33,856 nucleotides of DNA from positions 1-33,856 of the forward strand of contig JAEUHD010000367.1 in NCBI GenBank assembly GCA_016793645.1. Reading direction: 5' to 3'. Made by a program: the position numbers and the translations under genes. Shown one piece after another: positions 24,274 to 33,856 of this stretch. The notes under the pieces were generated by a model that was not told the DNA's origin, ran no database searches, and saw only the letters and a list, made by a program, of their open reading frames with translations. The DNA is from Verrucomicrobiales bacterium. GTDB taxonomy: Bacteria; Verrucomicrobiota; Verrucomicrobiia; Limisphaerales; UBA9464. Position 1 is the stretch's first letter. The number at the start of each line of letters is the position of its first letter.

Positions 24274-27200
24274 TTACAATCCCAGCCCGAGCAACCCCAG
24301 TTGGGCTTCCAATCCCGCCACATCCCACACCGAGATGTCCCCGTTTGCCCGGGATACGGCCAGGCGACGACCCTCGGGGCTCCACGCCAGCCACCAGACG
24401 GCTCCCGGTTCCTCCGGCAATGCGTAGAGGACTTTTCCGCTCATGGCGTCCAGGATCTCAATTCCCAGCCCGTTGGGGGTGACCAGCGCCAACCGGGTTT
24501 CCTCTGGATTGCACCGCAGGTTCGAAACAAACGAAGTGTTTCGCTGCCCCGGGGGAATGGTTGGGAACTCCCTCACGACCGCCCCCGTGTCCGGATTCAA
24601 TATCCGAACCGATCGATCCTGGGTCACGTAGGCGAAGTGCCCGGATTTCGGCAGAAAGCCAAAGATCTGGATGAAGTTGTTGTGACAGTTGGTAACCAGC
24701 ACCTGGGGAGTCGCACCTGGATCCAGGGAGCGCACGACGACACGGGGCTTGTACACGGGCTGCCAACTCTCGACGTCCAGGCTAGCCACCCGGTCCCCGC
24801 GGGGCGAAAAAACGACACAGGAATTCCCGACCTTTTCCGAGATTCTCGGGACGGCCCCGCCGTCGGGCCCCCTCCCATCGGCCAACAGCGCGTCAACATC
24901 CCAAACGCGAAGCCCCGTTCCTGCCGCGGCAAACCATTTCCCGTCCGGACTCACCGCACTGGACCAGGTGGTGCCCCGGTGTTCCGGGGACTGGGGGATC
25001 CGGCGGAGTTCCTGTCCACTCCGGGAGTCCCAGACGGACAGCAACCCCGAATTGTAGTGCCCACAAAAGATCCGGTCGCCTCCGCGACTGAACGCCAGGG
25101 TCTGTCCCGGCTCCGGCAGTTGCCCCACCCAGCGGGCACGCTCCGGTGCCGCCAGATTCCACGACCGAATGGTTCGATCCTTCCCGACCGAGGACAGTAC
25201 GGATCCGTCCGGACCAAATTCCACCGCGGGCACCCCTCCGACATGTCCGACCAGTCGCACTTTCAGGGAATCCCCGCCGAGGCGCACGACCCGGCACCCC
25301 AGATCGTGGGCGACCAGCAGCACCGATCCGTCGCGGCTGAAGTTGATTTCCCTGGGGGAGGCGGGGAGGACGAGTTGGACACTCTCGCGGCCGGATTGCA
25401 CTTCCACGACCCGCACCCGGAATTCCTGGGCCCCGGGAACCGCCAGAAGTTCAGGATCCCCACCCAGGATGGCACCCGACGAACTCTCAAAGGTGCCCCG
25501 GAACGTCTGCCGCGGTTCCCACGGCTGTCCGGTCAGGATCATGACACCATTCTCAAAGGTCGCCGCCAGCGTTCGCCCATCCGGTCCGAAGGACAATCCG
25601 CGTCCGCCCCCTTCCCCGGGTGCCACGGAATGGATCCGTTTCCCGGAGGCCACATCCCAAATCTCGAGCCGCGCATCCCGGTCCGATTCCTGGTCCAGGG
25701 TGAAGTAGGCCACCAAAGATCGGTCCGGACTCACCTCGGCCACCGGAACCGCGGGTGTTCGTCCCTCGATTGGTATTCGGGCCACGACGTCCCCGCGCTC
25801 CAGATCCAGCACCCGAAGTGCCCGCTTCTCCGCATCCAGCACCAACCCGGTCAGCCCCCGGTCCGTGGCGGTGAAGTGGGCCGGCCCCGCCAGGGAACGC
25901 ATCCGCTCGCGAACCCAGGACCCGTCTCCACGTACCGACCAGGTCTCCCAATGCAGCTCGGGCGCACGATCCGCCTCCTGCGGCAAGGGACCGGAAGTCA
26001 CGACATGCAGCGTCCTCCCCAGCGGATCGAAGACGAGGCTTCGTCCGGTGCCCTCCACCTTGAGGGAAGCCAGGGTCTTGCCGGTCCGGGTGTCCCACAC
26101 GACCACGGGTTCCATCTCACAGGCGAGCGCCGCCAGGGAACCATCCCCCGTCAACGCCGATGCCGAGATCGTTCCCGAAAACGGCAGGTCCACCGGATCC
26201 CCCGCCACCCAATCCCCAAAACACGCCACCGCATCCGAGCGCAGCGCCGGAACATCCGCCTGCGGGAACCCCAATCCGGCCACCTGCCGGAGTCGATCAA
26301 AGACCTCCCGGCGATATCCCACCTGCCGGGATTTCCGTATGGAGCGCCCCTCCCGGATCAGGGATTCCACCAGGCGCGCCCGGGCCAGGTCCCGTTGCTC
26401 CGCCGCGGCCTGCGTGGCGACAAGCGCCTCCTGTGTCTTCGCCTCCGCCTGCCGGCGCAAGGCGGCCTGCTCCTGCTCGGCGCGACTCTTGCCGACATAC
26501 TGCCACAGGGTGAGGCAGAGACCGGACACCAGGGCCAGTCCGACCGCCCCCGTCGACAGGAACAGAAGGCGGTTTCGCCGAAACGACTTCTGAAGCCTGT
26601 ACGCCCTGCTGGGCGGCCGTGCGACCACCGGTTCGCTGGTCAGGTGGCGGGTGATGTCCGCTGCCAGCCCCGCGGCCGTCTCGTACCGCCGGGTCCGGTC
26701 CTTCTCCAGGCACTTCATCACGATCCAGTCGAGATCCCCCCGGAGCTGGTGCTGCAGGCGGTGTGATTCGGTGGATCGGCGAAACGCCGTGGTGGTGCGC
26801 TCCTCGCCTGAAAGGGTCGCCACCCGCGTGCTCGGACGCTCCGGCTCCTGTTCCCGGATGGTGCGGCGCATGCCATCCAAGCCCGAAAGGGCGAGCGCAT
26901 GCGGATCGAAGGGCGGACGGCCCGCCAGCATTTCATAAAGCAGCACTCCCAGGCTGTAGATGTCGCTGCGCGTGTCGATGTCCAGTCCGCTCATCTCCGC
27001 CTGCTCCGGACTCATGTAGGCCGGCGTCCCGATGAACTGGTGCAGCTGGGTGTACACCGTGGCATCGGTCAGGCGTCCCTCGGTCGCCTTCGCGATGCCG
27101 AAGTCGATGACCTTCGGCACCGGAATCCCGTCGTGGAGCGTGACGAGAATGTTCGAGGGTTTGATGTCCCGGTGAATGATCCCCTTCTGGTGGGCATGCT

Positions 27201-27840
27201 GGATGGCGTGGCAAACCTTGATGAACAGTTCCAACCGCTCCAGGGTGGACAGTCGCGCCTGGTCGCAATAGGCGGTGATGGGCACCCCACGGACCAGTTC
27301 CATGACGAAGAAGGGCTTCCCCTGGTCCGTGGTCCCGGCGTCAAGGACCCGGGCGATGTTGGGGTGATCCATCATGGCGAGCGCCTGCCGCTCCGCCTCG
27401 AACCGCGCCACCACAGCCCGGGTGTCCATGCCGAGCTTGATGACCTTGAGGGCCACCCGGCGTCGAACCGGCTCCGTCTGCTCCGCCACATAGACCACGC
27501 CGCATCCCCCCTCGCCCAATCGTTCCAGGAGTTTGTAGCGCCCCAGCACCGCGCCCACGCCCTCGGCAACCGGAAACCGGGCCTCCTCCAGAACAATTCC
27601 GACCTCGGTGGACGCCTCCGGAGTTGTCGCTGCGTCGGGCCTTCCTCCCAGAAGGGTTCCGGAGTCCTCGTGGGCCGCGAGAAGGGCCATCAACCGCCCC
27701 CGCAATGCCGCATCCCCTTCACCGGCCTGATCCAGAAACGCCTGCCGCTGTCCCGGAGGGGTTTCCAGGAGCATCGCAAAGAGAGCCTCCTCGCGGTTGG
27801 AAGGCCCCGGGGAGTTTCCGGACATGGGCGGACGTGTCAT
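24274..27840 (-). CDS. Membrane Ser/Thr protein kinase with WD40-repeat sensor domain
   Basis: A 1188-aa Hanks-type kinase. After a helical N-terminal region, the kinase domain has the Gly loop GEGGCGVVYVAEQ (about residue 108), the VALKVIKLG lysine strand, catalytic HRDIKPSN (His at about 223), IDFGIAKA and GTPAYMSPEQA. A membrane helix lies at about 423-446 (LLFLSTGAVGLALVSGLCLTLW), then a coiled coil (EQEQAALRRQAEAKTQEAL), then WD40-like repeats to the C terminus (VEFGPDGSVLSSVGKDRTIRSWNL, LAWSPEGRRLAVSRANGDISVWDV). This kinase/WD40 pattern with a neighbouring ECF sigma factor is common in Planctomycetes and Verrucomicrobiota. I chose the ATG at 27840 with GAGGGA upstream; a GTG at 27849 is possible. 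It follows the ECF gene by about 70 bp. Confidence 0.94.
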   Translation of the reverse strand: MTRPPMSGNSPGPSNREEALFAMLLETPPGQRQAFLDQAGEGDAALRGRLMALLAAHEDSGTLLGGRPDAATTPEASTEVGIVLEEARFPVAEGVGAVLGRYKLLERLGEGGCGVVYVAEQTEPVRRRVALKVIKLGMDTRAVVARFEAERQALAMMDHPNIARVLDAGTTDQGKPFFVMELVRGVPITAYCDQARLSTLERLELFIKVCHAIQHAHQKGIIHRDIKPSNILVTLHDGIPVPKVIDFGIAKATEGRLTDATVYTQLHQFIGTPAYMSPEQAEMSGLDIDTRSDIYSLGVLLYEMLAGRPPFDPHALALSGLDGMRRTIREQEPERPSTRVATLSGEERTTTAFRRSTESHRLQHQLRGDLDWIVMKCLEKDRTRRYETAAGLAADITRHLTSEPVVARPPSRAYRLQKSFRRNRLLFLSTGAVGLALVSGLCLTLWQYVGKSRAEQEQAALRRQAEAKTQEALVATQAAAEQRDLARARLVESLIREGRSIRKSRQVGYRREVFDRLRQVAGLGFPQADVPALRSDAVACFGDWVAGDPVDLPFSGTISASALTGDGSLAALACEMEPVVVWDTRTGKTLASLKVEGTGRSLVFDPLGRTLHVVTSGPLPQEADRAPELHWETWSVRGDGSWVRERMRSLAGPAHFTATDRGLTGLVLDAEKRALRVLDLERGDVVARIPIEGRTPAVPVAEVSPDRSLVAYFTLDQESDRDARLEIWDVASGKRIHSVAPGEGGGRGLSFGPDGRTLAATFENGVMILTGQPWEPRQTFRGTFESSSGAILGGDPELLAVPGAQEFRVRVVEVQSGRESVQLVLPASPREINFSRDGSVLLVAHDLGCRVVRLGGDSLKVRLVGHVGGVPAVEFGPDGSVLSSVGKDRTIRSWNLAAPERARWVGQLPEPGQTLAFSRGGDRIFCGHYNSGLLSVWDSRSGQELRRIPQSPEHRGTTWSSAVSPDGKWFAAAGTGLRVWDVDALLADGRGPDGGAVPRISEKVGNSCVVFSPRGDRVASLDVESWQPVYKPRVVVRSLDPGATPQVLVTNCHNNFIQIFGFLPKSGHFAYVTQDRSVRILNPDTGAVVREFPTIPPGQRNTSFVSNLRCNPEETRLALVTPNGLGIEILDAMSGKVLYALPEEPGAVWWLAWSPEGRRLAVSRANGDISVWDVAGLEAQLGLLGLGL

Positions 27841-27912
27841 TTCCCTCACCTGCGCAGGATACCCCGGGAAAGTATGAAGAAATCATTCGCCCGTCTCCGG
27901 GAAAGCGCCGGC

Positions 27913-28500
27913 TTACGATGCAACGTCCTTGCGGATCCCGTCGCGTCCCATCTCCACCTTGAGCCAGGCCCGGCTGTACGCCCACCAACCCTTGGCCGTA
28001 GGCACGGCAATGCCCAGTACTTCGGCCGCCTCCTCGAAACTCAAGCCCACAAAGTAGCGGAGCTGGACAAGCTCCGCCTTGCGGGGGTCGTGCGCGCCCA
28101 GGCGTTCGAGGGCCTCCTCCAACGCCAGCACGTGGTCATCCTCGGGATCGGGAAACGGCAGTTGAAGGGCTTCGAGTTCCACCGGCACGACCCCGCTCCC
28201 CCGCTTTGCCGCCAGGCGCCGGCGTGCCCGCTCAACGAGGATTCTCCGCATGGCCTCCCCGGCGGCCGCAAAAAAATGGGACCGGCTGCGGCAGTCGGAT
28301 CCGCCGTCGCGCCCCATCCGCAGCCACGCCTCATGAACCAGTGCAGTGGCCTGAAGCGTCTGCCCGGGCTGTTCCCGCGCCATCCGCACCGCGGCCATCC
28401 TCCGCAATTCGTCGTACACCAGCGGCAACAGCTCGGCCGCCGTCCGTCCCCGCTCCTCCGGCCCCCCCTGCAGCATGACCGTGACCTCGCCCACACCCAT
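27913..28500 (-). CDS. ECF-type RNA polymerase sigma factor
   Basis: A 195-aa sigma factor of the ECF group seen with Ser/Thr kinases. Sigma2 is at residues about 20-90 (LLPLVYDELRRMAAVRMARE, TALVHEAWLRM, RSHFFAAAGEAMRRILVERARRR) and sigma4 at about 130-185 (LVQLRYFVGLSFEEAAEVLGIAVPTAKGWWAYSRAWLK). No anti-sigma gene is adjacent; the downstream kinase is the likely control partner, possibly by phosphorylation, which is inference from known ECF-kinase pairs. The ATG at 28498-28500 follows TAGGAA closely. It is divergent from the cyclase gene, with 137 bp between the two starts. Confidence 0.93.
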   Translation of the reverse strand: MGVGEVTVMLQGGPEERGRTAAELLPLVYDELRRMAAVRMAREQPGQTLQATALVHEAWLRMGRDGGSDCRSRSHFFAAAGEAMRRILVERARRRLAAKRGSGVVPVELEALQLPFPDPEDDHVLALEEALERLGAHDPRKAELVQLRYFVGLSFEEAAEVLGIAVPTAKGWWAYSRAWLKVEMGRDGIRKDVAS

Positions 28501-28637
28501 TTCCTACCACAACCGCGGCGGCGACAACAGCCGGATCCCGACGTCACAACCGTGTTCTAACGGTGGACGTCCCGGGGCGCTTGAACAAGAATCCGCACTC
28601 AGGTCCCGCCCCCCACGATCAACGCCGCCCCAGGATC

Positions 28638-29849
28638 ATGAGCTCCCCCGAAACGCCCACGACGGCCGCACCACCCCAGATCCTGATCGTGGACGATGCC
28701 CCGGAGAACGTGGACATCCTCGCCGCGATCCTGAAGGGCCACTACCAGGTCAAGGTCGCCCTCAACGGCGCCCGCGCCCTCAAGATCGCCCAGGGGGATT
28801 CCCCGCCGGATCTCATCCTTCTCGACGTGATGATGCCGGACATGGACGGCTACGAGGTCTGCCGTCGGCTTGCCGCGGATGAACGGACCCGGGACATCCC
28901 GGTGATCTTCGCCACGGCGAAATCCGATGTGGATGACGAGGCGCACGGATTTGAGCTCGGGGCCGTGGACTACCTGACGAAACCCGTCAGCCCGTCCATC
29001 GTCCTCGCGAGGGTCCGGACCCATCTGGCCCTCCGCCAAACGCGCCGCCACCTGGAATCCCTGTCCGAAAAGCTGTCCCGCTATCTCTCACCCCAGGTGT
29101 ACCGGTCCATTTTTGAAGGACGCCAGGACGCCCGGATTGGCAGCAGCCGCAAGAAGCTCACCGTGTTTTTTTCGGACATCGTGGGATTCACCCGACAGAC
29201 CGAAGGCATGGAGCCCGAGGATCTCGCCTTCATTCTCAATGGGTACCTCAACCGGATGGCCCAGATCGTCCACAAGCACGGGGGCACCTTTGACAAATTC
29301 ATGGGGGACGCCGTGCTCGTGTTCTTCGGGGACCCCGACAGCCTCGGGGTGGCGGAGGACGCCAAGGCGGCCGTGCGCATGGCGATTGAGATGCGGGATT
29401 CCCTGTCACAACTCGGTGCCGAATGGGCGGACCGGGGAATTCCCCGTGGGTTCGAGGTGCGAATGGGGCTCACCACCGGCTTCTGCACCGTGGGAAACTT
29501 CGGCAGCGAGGAGCGCATGGCCTACACGATCATCGGGAACCAGGTAAACCTCGCGAGCCGCCTCCAGTCCTCGGCACAGCCCGGCGAGATTTCCATCGTC
29601 CACGAGACCTGGCTGCTCGTGAAGGACGACTTCGAATGCCAGCCGAAGGAGCCAATCTTTGTGAAGGGGTTTGAGCGCCCCATCCAGACATACTCCGTGA
29701 TCGGTCCCCGGGGCACCGCCCCCCTGAGTCGGCGGATTGACGATTCCCGCAAGGGATTCTCCCTCCTCCTCGATCCGGCCCAGGTCGAACCCCAGGACCG
29801 TCCGGCGGTCATCGAGCAATTGAAGTCCGCCCTCAACCGCCTCCAATAG
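28638..29849 (+). CDS. Response regulator with class III adenylate/guanylate cyclase output
   Basis: A 403-aa protein. The receiver (residues about 13-130) has ILIVDDAPE, phospho-acceptor D63 in [13 protein letters not shown] and the K in VDYLTKP. A helical linker precedes the class III cyclase domain, with metal-binding Asp180 in FFSDIVGFT and Asp224 in [11 protein letters not shown], the Lys in FDKFMGD that favours ATP, and NQVNLASRL with the transition-state Asn and Arg. It should make cAMP when its receiver is phosphorylated. The frame is open to a GTG at 28563; the ATG at 28638 is preferred because the receiver begins soon after. The hybrid kinase gene starts 10 bp downstream, so phosphotransfer between the two is very likely. 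Confidence 0.94.
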   Translation: MSSPETPTTAAPPQILIVDDAPENVDILAAILKGHYQVKVALNGARALKIAQGDSPPDLILLDVMMPDMDGYEVCRRLAADERTRDIPVIFATAKSDVDDEAHGFELGAVDYLTKPVSPSIVLARVRTHLALRQTRRHLESLSEKLSRYLSPQVYRSIFEGRQDARIGSSRKKLTVFFSDIVGFTRQTEGMEPEDLAFILNGYLNRMAQIVHKHGGTFDKFMGDAVLVFFGDPDSLGVAEDAKAAVRMAIEMRDSLSQLGAEWADRGIPRGFEVRMGLTTGFCTVGNFGSEERMAYTIIGNQVNLASRLQSSAQPGEISIVHETWLLVKDDFECQPKEPIFVKGFERPIQTYSVIGPRGTAPLSRRIDDSRKGFSLLLDPAQVEPQDRPAVIEQLKSALNRLQ

Positions 29850-29859
29850 GATTCCCGTC

Positions 29860-32800
29860 ATGACGATTGCCCGCCGCCTCATCCTCCTCGCAGTCGCCCC
29901 ACTCCTGGTCATTGGCGCCCTCGGCATTTTTGCCCGGATCCAACTGGAAAAGGTGGAGATCCAAAGCCGCTTTGTCGCCGAGTCCCAGATTGTGGATGTG
30001 GCCACCCTCGGCCGGATCTCGCGCACCTTCACCGAAATGAGGGTCAACGTCCGGGACTACCTCCTGAGTCCGGGTGCCGCAGGGAAGGCCGAGGCCCGGA
30101 AATCCTTCTTCGCGAATAAGGCCGATCTCAACGCCTACCTGCGGACCTACGCCTCCAGGAATCTTTCCGACGACACCGACCGCAGATTGGAACAAGCGTA
30201 CCTCCAACTCAGCGGGGAATGGATCACCGGTGCCGAATCCGTCATGGCCAAGGTGGACGCCGGTCGCAACGACGAGGCGCAGATCCATCTCAACGGGCCC
30301 CTGATGGAGACCGGCACCCGCCTTGCGCGGGTCTCCGAGGAATGGATCCAGCACAATGAACGCCTCGCCATTGAGGCCGGGAAGGCGGCCTTCCACGCGA
30401 TTGAGGAGGTCCGGCGAAACCAGCTGATCGCCATGACGGCGGCCCTCCTGATCTCGGCAATTCTCGGAGCCATCACCTTTCGACGGATTGTCGTTCCGAT
30501 CCGCGGACTTCAGGAAACGGTCGAATCCATTGCCGGCGGCAACTATGCGCAGGAGGTCCCCTACATCGGCTCCCGGGACGAAACCGGTGAACTGGCCCGC
30601 TCCATCGCGGTGCTCAAGGAGGGCGCGGCCGCCATGGAGGAGCAGCGCTGGGTCAAGATGAACGCCGCCCGACTCTCCGGGGAACTCCAGGGCTCCACCT
30701 CCCGCGAGGAATTCGGGCAGCGCTTCCTGACCGGGCTCGTGCCCACTCTTGGCGGAGGCGTCGCCCAATTGTTCCACGTCGAGTCCGGCGGCACGGGTGC
30801 CATTCCCGTTGCCGCCTTCGGCACGGCCTCCCCCGACCCGGATTCACCCCCGGTGAAGCCCGGGGAGGGACTGGTCGGACAATGCCTTGCCCATCCGGCG
30901 GAACTCTCCCTCACCGACATCCCCCCCGGTTATCTGCGGATCACGTCCGGACTGGGCGGTTCGGATCCGACCCGGGTGATGGTCTGGCCGCTCCGGTCGA
31001 GGGACGTCCTCATCGGCATTCTTGAACTCGCCACCTTCCGCCCCCTGTCGCACCGGGAACAGGGACTGCTTTCCGAGTACCTCCCGGTGGCCGCACTCAG
31101 TTTCGAAATCCTCACCCGAAACCTTCACACCCGGAATCTGCTCGCGACCACCCAGGAACAGGCGCGCCAGCTGGAGCGGCAGACCTCCGAACTTTCCCGA
31201 TCCCAGCAGGAACTCCTGGAGCAGAAGGATGAACTGGCCGCCGCCAAGGCGAAGGCCGAGGAGGCGACGGAAATGAAGTCAATGTTCCTCGCCAACATGA
31301 GCCACGAGATCCGGACGCCGATGAACGCCATCATCGGCCTCTCGCACCTCGCCCTGAAGACCCCCCTCAATGCCCGGCAGCGCGATTACATCAGCAAGGT
31401 CCACAACGCCGGCACCTCCCTGCTGACCATCATCAACGACATCCTCGACTTCTCGAAGATCGAGGCGGGACGGCTTGAACTGGAGATGACCGAGTTCGCG
31501 ATCGACGACGTCCTCGAGTCCGTCACCACGCTCACCGCGCAGCGGGCGCATGAGAAGGGACTGGAGTTCATCGCCGAACTGGCCCCCTCGCTGCCGGAGA
31601 CCCTGCGGGGCGATCCGCTGCGGCTCGGCCAGATCCTGACCAACCTCGTCAACAACGCCATCAAGTTCACCGAACGCGGGGAGGTCCGGCTCGGGATCGA
31701 CCTGGTGGAGCAGACCGGGAAAAAGGTGAACCTTCGCTTCTCCGTCCGCGACACGGGCATCGGCCTCACCCGCGAACAGGCGGCGCGGCTGTTCCAACCC
31801 TTCACCCAGGCCGACATGTCCACCACCCGAAAGCACGGGGGCACCGGACTCGGACTCACCATCTGCCGGCGCCTGGTGGAACTCATGGGCGGACGCATCT
31901 GGGTCGAGAGCGAACCCGGTGCCGGCAGCACCTTCCTCTTCACCGCCTGGTTCGAGCCCGGAACGGCGTCCAGTTCCCGCCCGCGGATTCCGGAACAGCT
32001 CCCGCGTCTCCGGGTGCTGGTCGTTGATGACCATGCCGCCGCCCGGGAAGTCCTGACCGACTCCCTGAAAACCATCGCCGGCGAAGTGGATGTGGCGGCT
32101 TCCGGGGAGGAGGCGATCCGCGCCGTGGAGAACCACGACGCCGTCCGACCCTACGACCTCGTGCTCATGGATTGGCGCATGCCCGGCATGGACGGCCTCG
32201 AGGCCACCCGGCGGATCAAGGAGTCCCTTCACCTTCGACACCCGCCCGCCGTGGTCATGGTCACCGCCTTCGGACGTGAGGAAGTCCGCGACGAGGCGGA
32301 ACGGCTGAAGATCGACGGATTTCTTCTCAAGCCCGTTACCAAGTCCATGCTCGTGGACACCCTGGTCAGCCTCTTCGCGCCCGCCCGGTCCGAGACGGCG
32401 CGCGCCAGCGCGGCAGGACGGGAATCCGCCGCCTCCCTGCAGGGCATTCGCGTCCTGTTGGCGGAGGACAATGAAATCAATCGCCAGATCGCCGTCGAAC
32501 TGCTCGAGGGAGCCGGGGCGTCGGTGTCGGTCGCCCATCACGGGCGCGAGGCCGTGGATCGTTTAAACGCCGATCCCGAAATGGCCGACCTGGTCCTGAT
32601 GGACCTTCAGATGCCTGAAATGGACGGCCATCAGGCGACGGCGCATCTGCGGGCCGACCCGCGGCTCGCCCGGCTGCCGATCATCGCCATGACCGCACAC
32701 GCGACCGTGGAGGAACGCCAGCGCTGCCTTGACGAGGGAATGAACGACCACGTCTCCAAACCGGTGGACCCGGATCAACTGTTCGCCGCGGTCGTTCGAT

Positions 32801-33495
32801 GGGCTCCCCCGCCCGAGCAGCGGCGGGGAATTTCCGGCCCACGGCCGGCGGCCGCCGCGGATGTTTCGTCCCCGACGACCAGATCCCGGACCCGGGAACC
32901 GGAGGCACCCGATGCCCACGTGTTGAACGTGGACGACGGCCTGCGCCGGGTCGCCGGCAATCGGGACCTTTATCGCCGCCTTCTCCTCAAATTCTCAGAG
33001 GGTCAGGCTGCGAGTGGCGACCTCATCCGGTCCGCACTGAAATCCGGAAACATCCAAGACGCCCAGCGTGCCGCCCATACCGTGAAGGGCGTGGCTGCCA
33101 ACCTTGGGGCAACCCGGGTGGCGGCCGCGGCGGCCGAAGTGGAGCGGACCTCGGCTGCCGGGAATGTCCCGGGCGCGGAAGCGGCCCTGCCCGCCCTCGA
33201 AAGCGCGCTGGCCGACGTCCAGTGCGCCATCCGCGGATACGTCCCTGACTCCTCCGCCTCCACCCCGCCCCGGGGAGATCCAAGCCTTCTCCGGGAACAC
33301 CTGCAACGGCTGGAGACCCTGCTTCGATCGGACAGCGCCGATGCCCCCGGGGCACTGGATGAGGCGTTGAAGGATGCCTCTGGAAGTGCGGTGGAGGCAG
33401 GACTCCGACGCATCGCCGCGCACCTGGCGGGATACGATTTCGAGGCCGCCCTGGCGGAACTCGGCCCCATCCGCCGGCAGCTCCAGGACTCCTGA
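29860..33495 (+). CDS. Hybrid sensor histidine kinase with two receivers and Hpt domain
   Basis: An 1211-aa inner-membrane phosphorelay kinase. Order: TM1 (about 7-24), periplasmic four-helix sensor, TM2 (about 187-206), HAMP, a GAF-like domain (about 275-420), coiled coil, HisKA with His482 in [14 protein letters not shown], HATPase with N box [10 protein letters not shown] (about 588) and G boxes DTGIGL and GTGLGL, receiver 1 (Asp771 in [12 protein letters not shown]), receiver 2 (Asp915 in [12 protein letters not shown]) and a C-terminal Hpt with His1073 in [13 protein letters not shown]. All phosphorelay residues are present, a BarA-like architecture. It is co-transcribed with the receiver-cyclase gene, its probable target. 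It converges with phnW, 6 bp apart. Confidence 0.95.
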   Translation: MTIARRLILLAVAPLLVIGALGIFARIQLEKVEIQSRFVAESQIVDVATLGRISRTFTEMRVNVRDYLLSPGAAGKAEARKSFFANKADLNAYLRTYASRNLSDDTDRRLEQAYLQLSGEWITGAESVMAKVDAGRNDEAQIHLNGPLMETGTRLARVSEEWIQHNERLAIEAGKAAFHAIEEVRRNQLIAMTAALLISAILGAITFRRIVVPIRGLQETVESIAGGNYAQEVPYIGSRDETGELARSIAVLKEGAAAMEEQRWVKMNAARLSGELQGSTSREEFGQRFLTGLVPTLGGGVAQLFHVESGGTGAIPVAAFGTASPDPDSPPVKPGEGLVGQCLAHPAELSLTDIPPGYLRITSGLGGSDPTRVMVWPLRSRDVLIGILELATFRPLSHREQGLLSEYLPVAALSFEILTRNLHTRNLLATTQEQARQLERQTSELSRSQQELLEQKDELAAAKAKAEEATEMKSMFLANMSHEIRTPMNAIIGLSHLALKTPLNARQRDYISKVHNAGTSLLTIINDILDFSKIEAGRLELEMTEFAIDDVLESVTTLTAQRAHEKGLEFIAELAPSLPETLRGDPLRLGQILTNLVNNAIKFTERGEVRLGIDLVEQTGKKVNLRFSVRDTGIGLTREQAARLFQPFTQADMSTTRKHGGTGLGLTICRRLVELMGGRIWVESEPGAGSTFLFTAWFEPGTASSSRPRIPEQLPRLRVLVVDDHAAAREVLTDSLKTIAGEVDVAASGEEAIRAVENHDAVRPYDLVLMDWRMPGMDGLEATRRIKESLHLRHPPAVVMVTAFGREEVRDEAERLKIDGFLLKPVTKSMLVDTLVSLFAPARSETARASAAGRESAASLQGIRVLLAEDNEINRQIAVELLEGAGASVSVAHHGREAVDRLNADPEMADLVLMDLQMPEMDGHQATAHLRADPRLARLPIIAMTAHATVEERQRCLDEGMNDHVSKPVDPDQLFAAVVRWAPPPEQRRGISGPRPAAAADVSSPTTRSRTREPEAPDAHVLNVDDGLRRVAGNRDLYRRLLLKFSEGQAASGDLIRSALKSGNIQDAQRAAHTVKGVAANLGATRVAAAAAEVERTSAAGNVPGAEAALPALESALADVQCAIRGYVPDSSASTPPRGDPSLLREHLQRLETLLRSDSADAPGALDEALKDASGSAVEAGLRRIAAHLAGYDFEAALAELGPIRRQLQDS

Positions 33496-33501
33496 GGCGC
33501 T

Positions 33502-33856
33502 TCAGGCCCCCGGGGCCAGCGGAAGCGCGATTCCCATTTCCTCCACGGCCTCCGCAATGGCGTTCACCACGGCCCGCATGTCGGACTCGAAGAGGCGCCC
33601 GATGTTACCGATCCGGAAGGTGTCCGCCTGGCTGATCTTTCCGGGATAAAGAATGAACCCCTTCTCCGCCACGCGCCGGTAAAACTCGGCAAAGGTGAAA
33701 CGGGGATCCGCGGGGAACAGGAAACTGGTGATGATGTGACTTTGAACCGGCGCCGGGAGATAGCTCCGGAAGCCCAGTTTCGTCATCCCGGAAAGAAGCA
33801 CCTCATGATTCCGGCGATATCGGGCAGCCCTTCCGGCCACCCCGCCCTCAAGTTCC
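33502..33856 (-). CDS. phnW: 2-aminoethylphosphonate--pyruvate transaminase, C-terminal part
   Basis: The frame ends at 33502 and is open through the right edge of the window, so this is the C-terminal about 118 residues. The sequence ARYRRNHEVLLSGMTKLGF, then HIITSFLFPADPRFTFAEFY, YPGKISQADTFRIGNIGRLF and DMRAVVNAIAEAV match the C-terminal lobe of PhnW, a PLP enzyme that converts 2-aminoethylphosphonate and pyruvate to phosphonoacetaldehyde and alanine. The GTG at 33840 is internal, not the start. The active-site lysine lies outside the window. Confidence is limited only by the truncation; a related class V aminotransferase is possible. Confidence 0.88.
   Translation of the reverse strand, partial: ELEGGVAGRAARYRRNHEVLLSGMTKLGFRSYLPAPVQSHIITSFLFPADPRFTFAEFYRRVAEKGFILYPGKISQADTFRIGNIGRLFESDMRAVVNAIAEAVEEMGIALPLAPGA

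Noticed and set aside
24301..26766. 821-codon plus-strand frame
   Set aside because: Antisense to the WD40 part of the kinase; Pro/Arg/His-rich with no domain.

Overview
The window looks like a chromosomal segment of a GC-rich Verrucomicrobiota bacterium (inference from gene style: ECF sigma factor paired with a WD40 Ser/Thr kinase, an RGG-type protein behind rpsA, a secreted propeller protein with a C-terminal domain of a type common in that phylum, heptamer repeats). No similarity search was possible, so the taxonomic call is tentative.

Positions 1 to about 10,350 form an accessory region, all on the minus strand. The distal part (1-5671) is a type III-B (Cmr) CRISPR effector operon read cmr2(cas10)-cmr3-[nucleotidyltransferase-like ORF]-cmr4-cmr5, the last cut by the window edge. 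Cas10 keeps both the HD motif and the GGDD cyclase motif. No CRISPR array, Cas6, Cas1/Cas2 or CARF effector is visible. The unusual point is a 169-codon nucleotidyltransferase-like ORF spliced into the operon, starting by an ATGA overlap with cmr3. A 930-bp non-coding stretch (5672-6604) follows; its right end holds four copies of a nonamer and a perfect 13-bp hairpin. Next comes a replication/integration module: RepA-like helicase (6605-8071), a 43-aa ORF, an excisionase-like HTH protein, a 192-aa unknown protein and a tyrosine integrase. The integrase lies just beyond the 3' end of an initiator tRNA-Met gene (10351-10427), the classic arrangement of an integrative element in a tRNA. The second attachment site was not found, so whether the Cmr operon is cargo of this element is inference.

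From 10.4 kb on the content is ordinary chromosome: nnr (metabolite repair) behind an NtrC-type regulator; a 248-bp heptamer-repeat region bounded by a 16-bp inverted repeat; rpsA with a strong terminator; an uncharacterised RGG-rich protein; a CusF-SCO1 lipoprotein; then on the minus strand a PLD-family enzyme and an ABC exporter.

The right third (21.7-33.5 kb) is a signalling cluster. An ECF sigma factor and a membrane Ser/Thr kinase with WD40 repeats read leftward toward a secreted 13-repeat propeller protein. Divergently, a response-regulator adenylate cyclase and a hybrid histidine kinase with two receivers and an Hpt domain form a two-gene operon. The window ends inside phnW (2-aminoethylphosphonate transaminase).
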